The notes under the pieces: model-generated | The model's database searches: none | Told to the model about the DNA's origin: nothing | Seen by the model: only the letters and a program-made list of their open reading frames with translations | Assembly: GCF_014648895.1 (NCBI RefSeq) | Contig: NZ_BMRZ01000013.1 | Location: 150,840-214,839 of the forward strand | Direction of reading: 5' to 3' | Source of the DNA: Streptomyces tanashiensis | GTDB lineage: Bacteria; Actinomycetota; Actinomycetes; Streptomycetales; Streptomycetaceae | Length of the DNA: 64,000 nucleotides | Part shown: piece after piece, positions 35,192 to 43,669 of the stretch | How positions within the stretch are numbered: position 1 is the first letter of the stretch | Layout: each line of letters begins with the position of its first letter | Program-made: the position numbers and the translations under genes

Positions 35192-36750
35192 GGCAGTTCC
35201 ACGGCGTCCGCCCGGGGCGGACCGCCGTGCGTCCAGGGGGTCTCCTCGGGGTCCGGCAGCTTCGGCCCCACCCGCTGGTCGTGCTCGAAGAGCGTCCAGG
35301 CGATCCGCTCGCCCTTCTCCGGCACCGAGCCCTCCGCGGGCTCCCTGGAACGCCCCATCCGGTCCAGGATCCGCAGGAGCAGCGAGCCGTCCTCCTCGTA
35401 CCGCACGAACTCGGCCGCCTGCGGCTTCCCGTCGAGCGAGCGGTACACCTTCACCTTCTCGCCCAGGTGCGGCCGGTCGTCCGTGCGGACCGTGACGAGC
35501 GGGCGCGGCGCGGGCCGCTTCGACTCCGTCCACGCCATCGTCACCTCGGCCACCTCGGCCGTGAACGCCTCGCCCGCGAGCCGCCGCCCCGCCAGGACCA
35601 GTGGATCGTCGAGGGCCTCCTGCGCCTCCAGCTGGCCCTGCGCCTGCTCGCGGGCGGCGAGCTTCTGCGCCGCCGTCACGGCGTCGTCCCGGCGCGGCTG
35701 CGGCGGCTCACCGGCCGCGACCCGGTCCCGGTGGCCGGTGAAGGACCAGCGGTCCCGGGTCCAGCGGTCCTCGACCCTGGCCCCCTCCGGCAGCTCCCGC
35801 AGCAGCCCGATCGCCCGCCACACCGCGTCCCAGGTCGGCTTCAGCTGCGAGACGACGAGCCGGCGCAGCTCCCGCTCGGACGCGTGCAGTTCGCCGAGGC
35901 CCGTGTCGGCGGCCTCGCCGTCCTCGGCGGCCCCCAGCGCCTGCCGGGCCCGGTCGTACCGCTCGATCGCGGGCGCCAGGAGCTTGTTGTCGAAGGCCGG
36001 GTCCGTGGCCGGACCGGCCGGCGGGCACAGGAGCTGCCCCTGGGCGTCCCGGCCGGTCTCGGCCCGCAGCGCCCCCTCCGGGCCCGGCTCCCCGCCGTAC
36101 GCGTCGATCCAGGCGAGCAGCGCGCCCAGGTGCTGGTCCTCCAGGGAGGACTGGCCGGTCGCCCAGTGCCGGTTGAGCAGGTCGGTCGCCGAGACGAGCA
36201 GCGAGGAGCCGGGCACCCGGGCCCGCTCGCCGAAGTGCGTCAGCCAGCGCCCGAGCAGCGGGACGCGCGGCGGCGCGGGGAAGGGCGTCTCCGGGTCCTG
36301 CTCGGCCGTCCGCCGGAACCGCGTGGACCGCCCGAGCAGCCGGACGTACTCGATGCCCGCCCGGCTCGGCACGATCAGCTGCGGCGCGTCGGCGCAGAGC
36401 TCGACCTCGACCTTCACCTTCTTGCCGGTCTCGGGGTCGACCTCGTTCCTCTCCGCCGCCTCGACGACGTCCGTGAACGAGTCGATGTACGGCAGGACCT
36501 CCTCGGCCAGGTCGGCGAGGAACGCGAACCGCAGGTCGCGGTCCCGGGGCTGCGGCACCACGAGCAGCCGCGGCTCCTCGGGATCGGTGCCGACCAGGGC
36601 GCCCAGCGGGGCGCCCGCCTCGCCGGCGGTCGTCAGCGGCACCACGACCAGCGGCCGCTCCGACAGCCGACGGTGCCGGACGGTCGCGAGCGGCTGCGCC
36701 CGGCCCGACTCGACGGCCTCCATCCGGGCCAGCGTGGAGATCAGCGACAT
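35161..36750 (-). CDS. Unknown protein of nuclease-helicase operon
   Basis: 529 aa. No recognised family. Starts MSLISTLARMEAVESG; residues ~35-75 hold a strand-rich stretch (RPLVVVPLTTAGEAG), a mid segment is rich in charged helices (TDTGLGELHASERELRRLV; TAAQKLAAREQAQGQLEAQEAL), and the last ~130 residues look beta-rich (VTMAWTESKRPAP, EKVKVYRSLDGKPQAAEFVRY, GSLLLRILDRMG). No Walker A, nuclease or TM motif was seen. ATG 36750 overlaps the nuclease gene end by 10 bp, and its stop overlaps the coupling ORF. Guilt by association suggests an adaptor or nucleic-acid-binding subunit of a nuclease-helicase complex. Confidence 0.75.
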   Translation of the reverse strand: MSLISTLARMEAVESGRAQPLATVRHRRLSERPLVVVPLTTAGEAGAPLGALVGTDPEEPRLLVVPQPRDRDLRFAFLADLAEEVLPYIDSFTDVVEAAERNEVDPETGKKVKVEVELCADAPQLIVPSRAGIEYVRLLGRSTRFRRTAEQDPETPFPAPPRVPLLGRWLTHFGERARVPGSSLLVSATDLLNRHWATGQSSLEDQHLGALLAWIDAYGGEPGPEGALRAETGRDAQGQLLCPPAGPATDPAFDNKLLAPAIERYDRARQALGAAEDGEAADTGLGELHASERELRRLVVSQLKPTWDAVWRAIGLLRELPEGARVEDRWTRDRWSFTGHRDRVAAGEPPQPRRDDAVTAAQKLAAREQAQGQLEAQEALDDPLVLAGRRLAGEAFTAEVAEVTMAWTESKRPAPRPLVTVRTDDRPHLGEKVKVYRSLDGKPQAAEFVRYEEDGSLLLRILDRMGRSREPAEGSVPEKGERIAWTLFEHDQRVGPKLPDPEETPWTHGGPPRADAVELPDAVTPEDVL

Positions 36751-37895
36751 GCCGCCACCCCCGCGAGGGCCTCGTCGCGCAGCGCCCGCGCCCGGCGCAG
36801 CGCCGCCACCGCCGGGTCCTCCGGGTCGCCCTCCTCGCCGCGCGCCGCCGCCAGGACCGCGCCGACCGTCGTCAGGCCGCCCAGCTCGCCCCGTACCGAA
36901 CGGCCCAGGGTCTCCACCGCGCCCGCCTCCCGGGAGCGCGACCGGCAGTGGAAGGCCAGCTCGCAGGCGGCCAGGCACTCCGGCGCGTACTGGTGGGGCA
37001 CGCACTCCACGGCCGCCGTCAGCTCGGCCGGCGTCCGCTCCACGACGTCGAAGCTGATGCCCTCCGGCAGGGCCCGCGCGATCTCGTCGATCCGGGTCAG
37101 CCGGGCCAGCTGCCGCCGGGTGACCGACCGCTGCTTGCGCACGTCGACCACCGAGGCCGCCGGCACGTTCGAGAAGTCCTTCGGGCAGACGAGGAGCACC
37201 GACTGCGCGACCCGCGCGCCCTCCGTGCGCGCCGCCACCCGCTCCAGGGCCAGCACGTACACGGCGGCCTGGCGGGCGGCGGCGCCCACCTTCGCCGCGT
37301 CGGCCGAGCCGTCGATCATCGGGAACGACTTGATCTCCACGACCGTCCACCCGCCGTCGGGGTGCACGACCACCGCGTCCGGCTCCAGGTACACGGGGGA
37401 ACCGGCGACCTCCAGGGCGAGCAGCGGATGGTCGAGCAGCGCCCACGCCCCGGCCCCGGTCGCCTCCCGCAGCGCGAGCGCGGTGCGCGCCACGCGCCCC
37501 TCGGGCCCGGCCGCCGCCAGGTCGGGCACGGACACCTCGCCCGGCTCCTCGACGCCGATCAGGCGCAGCAGCTCACGGCCGCCGTCCGCCTTGACCTTCG
37601 CCTCGAAGGAGTTGCCCCGCACGATCGCGAACTGCGACTGGCCGAACGGGGCCGGCGAGCCGAGCTTCGCGGCGAGCGCCGACTTGTCGACCCCGGCGCC
37701 GTCGAGGATGGCCCGCCGCTTGCAGCCCGGGTTGGCCGCGAGCGCCGCGAGCGCCCGGGCGTCCAGCGGACGCGGCACGACGGCCGGTCCGCGCAGCTCA
37801 GCGAGCAGGCGCCTTGGTGTCGTCTGCGGTGGTGCGGACAGACCGCTGTCCGGGGATGCGCTCACCCGTGGAAGTCTCGCATCCGCCACTGACAA
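36741..37895 (-). CDS. Putative PD-(D/E)XK nuclease with C-terminal four-cysteine (Fe-S) cluster
   Basis: 384 aa. Core YLEPDAVVVHPDGG...VVEIKS gives Asp173 and Glu187-x-Lys189, the PD-(D/E)XK signature. Cysteines at 58 (NPGCKRR) and 298, 307, 311, 317 (C-x8-C-x3-C-x5-C) match the AddB/Cas4/RecB-like layout in which one N-terminal and three C-terminal Cys hold a 4Fe-4S cluster. The family acts on DNA ends. First gene of the three-gene operon. The start overlaps the upstream PAP2 gene by 98 bp; GTG 37865 would shorten this by ten codons. Nuclease activity is inferred from motifs only. Confidence 0.72.
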   Translation of the reverse strand: MSVADARLPRVSASPDSGLSAPPQTTPRRLLAELRGPAVVPRPLDARALAALAANPGCKRRAILDGAGVDKSALAAKLGSPAPFGQSQFAIVRGNSFEAKVKADGGRELLRLIGVEEPGEVSVPDLAAAGPEGRVARTALALREATGAGAWALLDHPLLALEVAGSPVYLEPDAVVVHPDGGWTVVEIKSFPMIDGSADAAKVGAAARQAAVYVLALERVAARTEGARVAQSVLLVCPKDFSNVPAASVVDVRKQRSVTRRQLARLTRIDEIARALPEGISFDVVERTPAELTAAVECVPHQYAPECLAACELAFHCRSRSREAGAVETLGRSVRGELGGLTTVGAVLAAARGEEGDPEDPAVAALRRARALRDEALAGVAACR

Positions 37896-38637
37896 CCGGG
37901 GGAGCTTCCGCCCTTCCGCGGATCCGGTCGGCGAGCCGCAGCGCGTGCGGAGTCAGCAGCAGACCGGCGCCCATCACGGCGACCCCGGCGACCGCGTCGA
38001 GCAGATAGTGGTTGGCGGTGCCCATCACGACCAGCGCGGTGACCAGCGGATACGCCACCCCGAGGGCCTTCGTGAGCGGCGTCCGCCCGTACCGCCACAG
38101 CATCACCCCGCACCACAGAGCCCAGCCGACGTGCAGGCTGGGCATCGCCGCGTACTGGTTGGTCAGACCGCCGAGCCCGCGCGGCGCGCTGGCCTCGCCG
38201 CCCCACCAGCCGTACGAGGCGAAGTGCGCCATCGTGTCCGTGAAGCCGTGGGCCGCGTCGAGCAGCCGGGGCGGGCAGGTCGGCAGCAGCGTGAAGCCGA
38301 CGAGCCCGAGCAGGGTGGAGAGCATCAGCCAGGTGCGGGCGGCCCGGTAGTGCGCGGGGCGGCGGCGGAAGAGCCACACCAGGACCGCCGGGGTCACCAG
38401 GTAGTGCAGCGAGGCGTACGCGAAGTCCGCCGGGACTCCGAGCGCGGGGACGTCCGTGAACAGCCGGTTCAGCGGATGCTCGGCGTCGATCCCGAGACGC
38501 TCCTCGAACCGCAGGATCGCGAGCCCGTGCTCCACGGCCGAGGCCTCGTCGCCCTTCACCAGGAGCCGCCCGCCCGAGTAGGCCGCGTACACGACGGCGA
38601 TCAGGGACAGCTCCGCCCACCAGCGTGGCTTGCGCAT
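37798..38637 (-). CDS. PAP2-superfamily (inositolphosphotransferase/Aur1-like) membrane protein
   Basis: 279 aa with six hydrophobic segments (WAELSLIAVVYAAYSGG; FAYASLHYLVTPAVLVWLF; and others). Motifs AAMPSLHVGWALW and MGTANHYLLDAVAG give the catalytic histidines of the PAP2_3 branch. It transfers or removes a lipid-linked phosphate at the membrane face. The C-terminal ~40 residues are hydrophilic and lie over the start of the nuclease gene. ATG 38637 starts MRKPRWWAEL. Substrate unknown. Confidence 0.85.
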   Translation of the reverse strand: MRKPRWWAELSLIAVVYAAYSGGRLLVKGDEASAVEHGLAILRFEERLGIDAEHPLNRLFTDVPALGVPADFAYASLHYLVTPAVLVWLFRRRPAHYRAARTWLMLSTLLGLVGFTLLPTCPPRLLDAAHGFTDTMAHFASYGWWGGEASAPRGLGGLTNQYAAMPSLHVGWALWCGVMLWRYGRTPLTKALGVAYPLVTALVVMGTANHYLLDAVAGVAVMGAGLLLTPHALRLADRIRGRAEAPPVVSGGCETSTGERIPGQRSVRTTADDTKAPAR

Positions 38638-38779
38638 GAATGAGTCCCCCAGTCGGTGATCGGCCCGGGGGAGGGGACGCGGGACGGCCCCCCGGGGTTG
38701 CCCCGACGCCACCCCGAATTCACGTGGGCGATGATGGGAGAGGCACGTCAGCACCGTGAACCCCTGGAGCGTCCTTCCC

Positions 38780-39376
38780 ATGGCACCGCGCATCCTGCTC
38801 GCCCGGCACGGCCAGACCGAGTGGTCACTTCTCGGCCGGCACACCGGCAGGACCGACATACCGCTGCTCGACGAGGGGCGGCGCGGCGCGAAGCTCCTCG
38901 GCGAGCGCCTGCACCGCGGTCCCTGGCAGGGGCTGCCCGGCGTGGAGGTGCGCACCAGCCCGCTGGTCCGGGCGAGCGAGACCTGCGAGCTCGCCGGCTT
39001 CGGCGACCGGGCCGAGCCCTGGGACGCGCTGATGGAGTGGGACTACGGGGCGTACGAGGGGCTCACCCCGGCCCAGATCCAGGACGTCCGCCCCGGCTGG
39101 CTGATCTGGCGCGACGCCGTCCCCGAGGGCGAGTCCCTCGCGCAGCTGTCGGCCCGCGCCGACGAGGTCGTGGAATGGGCCCGCTCCGCCGACCGCGACG
39201 TCCTGGTCTTCGCCCACGGCCACATCCTGCGCTCGATCGGCGCGCGGTGGCTCGGCGAGGACGTCTCCTTCGCCTCCCGCATCCGCCTCGACCCGACGAG
39301 CCTCTCGGTCCTCGGCTGGGCGTACGGCGCCCCGGCACTCGAGCGCTGGAACGACACCGGCCACCTGGAGCAGTAG
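38780..39376 (+). CDS. Histidine phosphatase family protein
   Basis: 198 aa. Nucleophile motif LLARHGQTEWS (His10 region), phosphate-pocket Arg in GRTDIPLLDEG, acid in EWDYGAYEG and second His in VFAHGHILRSIGARW. The branch-2-like lengths match acid phosphatase/phosphoglycerate-mutase-like enzymes of actinobacteria. ATG 38780 is preferred over GTG 38756, as conserved sequence begins at PRILLARHG. It is monocistronic and convergent with the HTH-TPR gene. The substrate is a small phosphoester. Confidence 0.9.
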   Translation: MAPRILLARHGQTEWSLLGRHTGRTDIPLLDEGRRGAKLLGERLHRGPWQGLPGVEVRTSPLVRASETCELAGFGDRAEPWDALMEWDYGAYEGLTPAQIQDVRPGWLIWRDAVPEGESLAQLSARADEVVEWARSADRDVLVFAHGHILRSIGARWLGEDVSFASRIRLDPTSLSVLGWAYGAPALERWNDTGHLEQ

Positions 39377-39394
39377 ACGCCGCGGGCGGGCCGG

Positions 39395-40684
39395 TCAGTA
39401 GCTGCCGGCGAGGGCCCGGCCGGTCTCCGAGAGCAGGCCCCGGATGCGGGCCGAGGCGATGCCGTCGAGGGAGTCCGCGACGCGCCGCGCCTCCGCCGCC
39501 GCCTCGTCCGGGCGGCCGGCGTGCGCCAGGGCCTTGGCGAGATGGGCCCGGTAGAGCGCGAGGTTCCGGGCGAAGTGCGGGTTCTGCAGGACCACGGCCC
39601 GGTGGGCGTGGCGGGCCGCGCGGCCCCAGTCGCCGAGCGCCGCCCAGCAGCCGGCCTCCAGGGCCTCCCGCTCCGGCTCGCCGAAGAAGGACATCCACTC
39701 GGGGTCGCCCTCGGCCGGGCCCCGGTCGAAGTGGCCGTGCGCGCGGCCCAGGGCCTGCTCGCAGGCGGACCGGTCGCCGAGCCCCGCCCACGCGCCCGCC
39801 TCCCGCAGCGACAGCAGCGAGAGCAGACGGGCCGAGTCCAGCGGCTGCGCGGCCCGCAGGCCCGCCTGCGCCGCCCGCACCGCCTCGCGGTACCGGCCGG
39901 TGTCGCGGGCCAGGAACGAGGTGTTGCAGAAGGCGTGTGCCTCCAGGGCCGCGTTCCCCGCCACGCGCGCGGTGGCCAGCGCCTCCGCGTAGTGCGAGCG
40001 CGCGTCCTCGTGCCGGCCCGAGTCGTGGGCCAGCCAGCCGACGGAGAGGGAGAGCTCGCCCGCGCCCGCGTGGAGCCGGTCCTCGGTGGAGCGGCGGGTC
40101 ATGGTGCCGGTGTCGAGGAGTGCGTACGCGGTACGGAGCGGCTGGGCGGCCACCTTGTAGAGCCCGTCGGCGCCGTGCCGGTCGTCGAGCAGACGGATCC
40201 GCCGTACGGCGTCCTCGACGGCCCGCACCTCGGTCTCGCCGATCCGGTGGGTGCCGCGGGGGGAGGGGATCGCGACGGCGGGGCCGCCGAGTCCCAGCGA
40301 GGCGGCCGCCAGGGTGGCGGAGCCGCTCGTCATGAATGCGCGACGCAGCACGTCGCTCTCCTCATCGTTCCGGGTGGTGATGGCGGCGGGAGGCGCTGCC
40401 CCGGCCGCGACGGCCTGCCGCCGGCCGCGCACCGTCTCCCGCGCGGAGAACCCCAGGTCGGAGAGGCCGAGACCGGGGAACATGTGCAGGAACACCCGCT
40501 CGTACGCGTAGTTGGGGCAGCGGATCTCGCCCGCCTCCACGCGCCCGATGTAGCGGGCGTCGCACGCGACCTGTTCGCCGATCTCCCGCGCCGCCCGGCG
40601 GACCGCCGCGGCGAACTCCGCCGGTGAGTGCTGTCCGCGGAGCCGACGGAAGGCGAGATTGGGAACTGCCCGTGACATCGCCAT
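39395..40684 (-). CDS. XRE-like HTH regulator with TPR domain
   Basis: 429 aa. N-terminal HTH (~15-60: EIGEQVACDARYIGRVEAGEIRCPNYAYERV in two helices), a Gly/Ala patch resembling a Tat-like cleavage string (MTSGSATLAAASLGLGG, probably cytosolic) and TPR repeats from ~150 to the end (LHAGAGELSLSVGWLAHDSGR, YREAVRAAQAGLRAAQ, WGRAARHAHRAVVLQNPHF). Such proteins respond to a peptide or partner protein. Start ATG 40684 follows GGAGAGG. Divergent from a 147-aa gene, the common regulator-partner layout in Streptomyces. Targets unknown. Confidence 0.82.
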   Translation of the reverse strand: MAMSRAVPNLAFRRLRGQHSPAEFAAAVRRAAREIGEQVACDARYIGRVEAGEIRCPNYAYERVFLHMFPGLGLSDLGFSARETVRGRRQAVAAGAAPPAAITTRNDEESDVLRRAFMTSGSATLAAASLGLGGPAVAIPSPRGTHRIGETEVRAVEDAVRRIRLLDDRHGADGLYKVAAQPLRTAYALLDTGTMTRRSTEDRLHAGAGELSLSVGWLAHDSGRHEDARSHYAEALATARVAGNAALEAHAFCNTSFLARDTGRYREAVRAAQAGLRAAQPLDSARLLSLLSLREAGAWAGLGDRSACEQALGRAHGHFDRGPAEGDPEWMSFFGEPEREALEAGCWAALGDWGRAARHAHRAVVLQNPHFARNLALYRAHLAKALAHAGRPDEAAAEARRVADSLDGIASARIRGLLSETGRALAGSY

Positions 40685-40908
40685 GGCCGAGCCCTCTCCT
40701 GGTGCTGCCGGGTGTCCGGCGGCATGAACGTACCTGCTGTGACCGGATGCCTACGCTGAGTTTGGCTACAAATCGGATATCTCGCCTGCGATCTGCCATG
40801 AACTGCCATCCTTTGCGGCGGCATCCCGCCGTAGCCGTTGACGCGCACGGGCGTTGAACCGTAAGGGAGAGACGGAACGTGTCTCCTCAGGAGCGAGGAG
40901 GGGTCCCC

Positions 40909-41352
40909 ATGTCGGAGATCGGTTCGCAGTCGGCCACGCGGCACGCATCCACCCCGGACACCGACGGGTCCAGGCCCACCGCCGGACCCTGGGACCTGGT
41001 GACCGTCCCGGTCCGCCAGGGCCTGGAGGCCGTCGACATCCTGCGCCGCGCCGCCGCCCCCGCCGTCGGCCCCGTCGTCCACGACGGCACCTGCGACACC
41101 CTCGGCTTCCTGGTGCCGCCGGGCACCGCCGCCGCCTGGGACATGCCGGGCAGCGCCTGTACGCGGACCTCGGGGCGCGGCCTGCGCCTCCCCGAGCTGC
41201 CGGAGCTCCCCGAACCGGCGGGTGACGCGCCCCGCCCGGCCGGCTGGCTGCTGCCCCCGGGCGACACCGACCGCGTCACCGACCCCGCCGTCCTGCGCGA
41301 GGCGCTCGGCGAGGCCGCCCGGCTCATCGAGGCGGCCGACGGCTGCCACTGA
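40909..41352 (+). CDS. Small hypothetical partner of HTH-TPR regulator
   Basis: 147 aa, soluble. Begins MSEIGSQSATRH after an excellent GAGGAGG site. Conserved-looking blocks are WDLVTVPVRQGLEAVDILRRA, here shortened, LGFLVPPGTAAAWDMPG and GWLLPPGDTDRVTDPAVL. The pattern of short PP-containing strands loosely recalls the 209-aa primase-polymerase-like protein at 32539 (VAPDT, APGTAQ), so it may be a reduced member of that fold. Divergent from the HTH-TPR regulator, so likely its target or partner. No catalytic residues can be named. Confidence 0.65.
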   Translation: MSEIGSQSATRHASTPDTDGSRPTAGPWDLVTVPVRQGLEAVDILRRAAAPAVGPVVHDGTCDTLGFLVPPGTAAAWDMPGSACTRTSGRGLRLPELPELPEPAGDAPRPAGWLLPPGDTDRVTDPAVLREALGEAARLIEAADGCH

Positions 41353-41395
41353 GGCCGTCGGGCGGGTCCGCCGCGTATGCACCGATAATGGGCCC

Positions 41396-42262
41396 GTGGC
41401 CAGGAACAAACAGCGGGACCGGGCGGCGACGGCCGTCCCCGTCGTCGAGACCGTCGACGGCGGGCTCGCCGAACTCATACCCGACCGGGAACGCCCGCGC
41501 GGCTGGACGCTGCTCATCGACGGCGCCCCGCAGTCGCACGTCGACCTCGACGACCCCGCCCGCCTCACCTTCGAGTACCAGCGGCGCCTCGGTCACATCG
41601 CCGACCTCGCCGCCCCGCCGAACCGGCCGCTCCAGGTCGTGCACCTCGGCGGCGGCGCCTTCACCCTCGCCCGGTACGTCGCCGCGACCCGGCCCCGCTC
41701 CACCCAGCAGATCGTGGAGCTCGACGGGCCCCTGGTCCAGCTCGTCCGCCGGGAACTGCCCCTCGACGCGGGGGCCCGCATCCGGGTCCGCTCCACCGAC
41801 GCCCGCGCCGGCCTCGCCAAGGTCCAGGACGGCTGGGCCGACCTCGTCATCGCCGACGTGTTCAGCGGGGCCCGCACCCCGGCCCATCTGACCAGCACCG
41901 AGTTCCTCGCCGAGGTGCGGCGGGTGCTGCGGCCCGGCGGCTTCTACGCGGCGAACCTCGCGGACGGCCCGCCCCTGACCCATCTGCGCGGCCAGATCGC
42001 CACCGCGGCCGCCGTCTTCCCCGAGCTGGCGCTCACCGCCGACCCGACGGTCCTGCGCGGCCGCCGCTTCGGCAACGCGGTGCTGCTCGCCTCGGACCGT
42101 GAGCTGCCGGTGGCCGAACTGACCCGCCGGGTCGCCACCGACCCGCACCCGGGGCGCGTGGAGCACGGCCGGGTGCTCGCCGACTTCGCCGGGGGAGCGT
42201 CGCCGGTCACCGACGAGAGCGCCAAGCCCTCACCCGTACCGCCGGCGTCCGTCTTCCGCTGA
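41396..42262 (+). CDS. Spermidine synthase-like methyltransferase-fold protein
   Basis: 288 aa. Rossmann SAM/dcSAM motif VVHLGGGAFTLARYV, acidic VELDGPLVQL after the second strand, and DLVIADVFSGARTP in place of the catalytic loop of spermidine synthases. The N-terminal two-thirds match the actinobacterial spermidine synthase-like group; there are no TM segments. Aminopropyl transfer is unproven and some members may be methyltransferases. GTG 41396 has only a weak site upstream. It lies 43 bp after the 147-aa gene and may share its transcript. Confidence 0.8.
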   Translation: MARNKQRDRAATAVPVVETVDGGLAELIPDRERPRGWTLLIDGAPQSHVDLDDPARLTFEYQRRLGHIADLAAPPNRPLQVVHLGGGAFTLARYVAATRPRSTQQIVELDGPLVQLVRRELPLDAGARIRVRSTDARAGLAKVQDGWADLVIADVFSGARTPAHLTSTEFLAEVRRVLRPGGFYAANLADGPPLTHLRGQIATAAAVFPELALTADPTVLRGRRFGNAVLLASDRELPVAELTRRVATDPHPGRVEHGRVLADFAGGASPVTDESAKPSPVPPASVFR

Positions 42263-42304
42263 CAGACCCCAGGGCCTGTCCGGCGGATCAGGGTCGGACA
42301 CCCC

Positions 42305-42898
42305 CTAGGCCTGCCGGTCCTCGATCTCCACGCGGGGCGCGCTGTCGTGCCACAGGCAGAAGACCGACAGTTCGCGGCCGTCCTTGGTGAAGGTGACCCG
42401 GATCCAGGTCGTCTGCTTCCACACCTGCATCTGCCAGCCGGACGCGGGCGTCGCCGAGACCAGTTCGGCCGAGGTCTCGCCCAGGTCGAAGGTGACCCGG
42501 CCGCCGTCCACGGTGTAGCTCTTCACGCCCGAGCCGAAGTCCGGGCCCGAGGGCGGGGCGGTGGGCGCCTCGGTCGTGGGGTCCGGGCGCCGCGAGGGCG
42601 TCGCGGACGGGGTGGCCGGCGGCGTACGGACCTCGCTCGGCGTGGACTTCGGGGTGGCCGGCGCCGTGGGCGCGGTGCTCTCGGGCCGCCGGGTGGAGGA
42701 GGTCTGCGGATCGCCGCCGGTCGTGACCGGCACCTCGGCGGGCCCGGCCGGGAGGGGCAGCGCGCGCGGCGGGTCGTACACGGTGCCGGACAGCACCGTG
42801 TGCACTCCCCACCAGGACAGGGTGACCGCCGCCCCGGTGGCGAGCGACCAGGCCAGGGCGTGAACGAGTCCTCTTCGCACCGGGACATAGTGCACCAC
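42305..42898 (-). CDS. Membrane-anchored or secreted hypothetical protein
   Basis: 197 aa. N-terminal hydrophobic segment (ALAWSLATGAAVTLSWWGV), Pro/Thr-rich linker (~45-110) and a C-terminal beta domain (VKSYTVDGGRVTFDLG, WKQTTWIRVTFTKDGRELSVFCLWHDS). Type II membrane topology with an extracellular domain fits. It is convergent with the spermidine synthase-like gene and divergent from the two-component genes, 70 bp away. Start is GTG 42898 or GTG 42895. Function unknown. Confidence 0.7.
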   Translation of the reverse strand: MVHYVPVRRGLVHALAWSLATGAAVTLSWWGVHTVLSGTVYDPPRALPLPAGPAEVPVTTGGDPQTSSTRRPESTAPTAPATPKSTPSEVRTPPATPSATPSRRPDPTTEAPTAPPSGPDFGSGVKSYTVDGGRVTFDLGETSAELVSATPASGWQMQVWKQTTWIRVTFTKDGRELSVFCLWHDSAPRVEIEDRQA

Positions 42899-42967
42899 GG
42901 GGCGAACGGCCGTACCGGAGGGTGGACCTTGCCCGGTGCGTCACCCGAATGGCGTACGGTGCGCCCC

Positions 42968-43669
42968 ATGGCAAGTGTGCTCGTGGTCGAGGACGACCAG
43001 TTCGTGCGCTCCGCCCTCATCCGGCAGCTGACCGAGGCCTCCCACACCGTACGGAGCGTCGGCACGGCTCTGGAGGCGTTGCGCGAGGTCGCCCATTTCC
43101 GTTTCGACGTCGTGATCCTGGACCTCGGTCTGCCCGATCTCGACGGGTCCGAGGCGCTCAAGATGCTGCGCGGGATCACCGACGTCCCGGTGATCATCGC
43201 GACCGCCCGGGACGACGAGGCCGAGATCGTACGGCTGCTGCACGCCGGGGCCGACGACTACCTCGTGAAGCCCTTCTCGGTCGACCACCTGACGGCCCGG
43301 ATGGCCGCCGTCCTGCGCCGCTCCCGCGCCGGCGCGGGCGAGGTGCCGCCCTCCCAGGTCATCCGGGTCGGCGGGCTCACCGTCGATCCGCTGCGCCGTC
43401 AGGCGGAGCTCGACGGGGCACCGTTGGACCTGACCCGGCGCGAGTTCGACCTGCTGGCCTTCCTCGCCGGCCGGCCGGGTGTCGTCGTCCCGCGCAAGGA
43501 GCTGCTCGCGGAGGTCTGGCAGCAGTCGTACGGGGACGACCAGACCATCGACGTACATTTGTCATGGCTGCGGCGGAAATTGGGTGAAACGGCCGCCCGG
43601 CCCCGCTACCTGCACACCCTGCGCGGGGTGGGCGTGAAGCTGGAGCCGCCCCGGGAGCCGCAGCCGTGA
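42968..43669 (+). CDS. OmpR/PhoB-family response regulator
   Basis: 233 aa. Receiver with acid pocket Glu8-Asp9-Asp10 and phospho-acceptor Asp52 (VILDLGLPDLDG), Lys in YLVKPFS, and a winged HTH (LTRREFDLLAFLAGRPGVVV, YGDDQTIDVHLSWLRRKLG). Its TGA overlaps the GTG of the kinase gene. The CCTTAAG palindrome before the downstream GH18 gene is a candidate target. Confidence 0.92.
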   Translation: MASVLVVEDDQFVRSALIRQLTEASHTVRSVGTALEALREVAHFRFDVVILDLGLPDLDGSEALKMLRGITDVPVIIATARDDEAEIVRLLHAGADDYLVKPFSVDHLTARMAAVLRRSRAGAGEVPPSQVIRVGGLTVDPLRRQAELDGAPLDLTRREFDLLAFLAGRPGVVVPRKELLAEVWQQSYGDDQTIDVHLSWLRRKLGETAARPRYLHTLRGVGVKLEPPREPQP

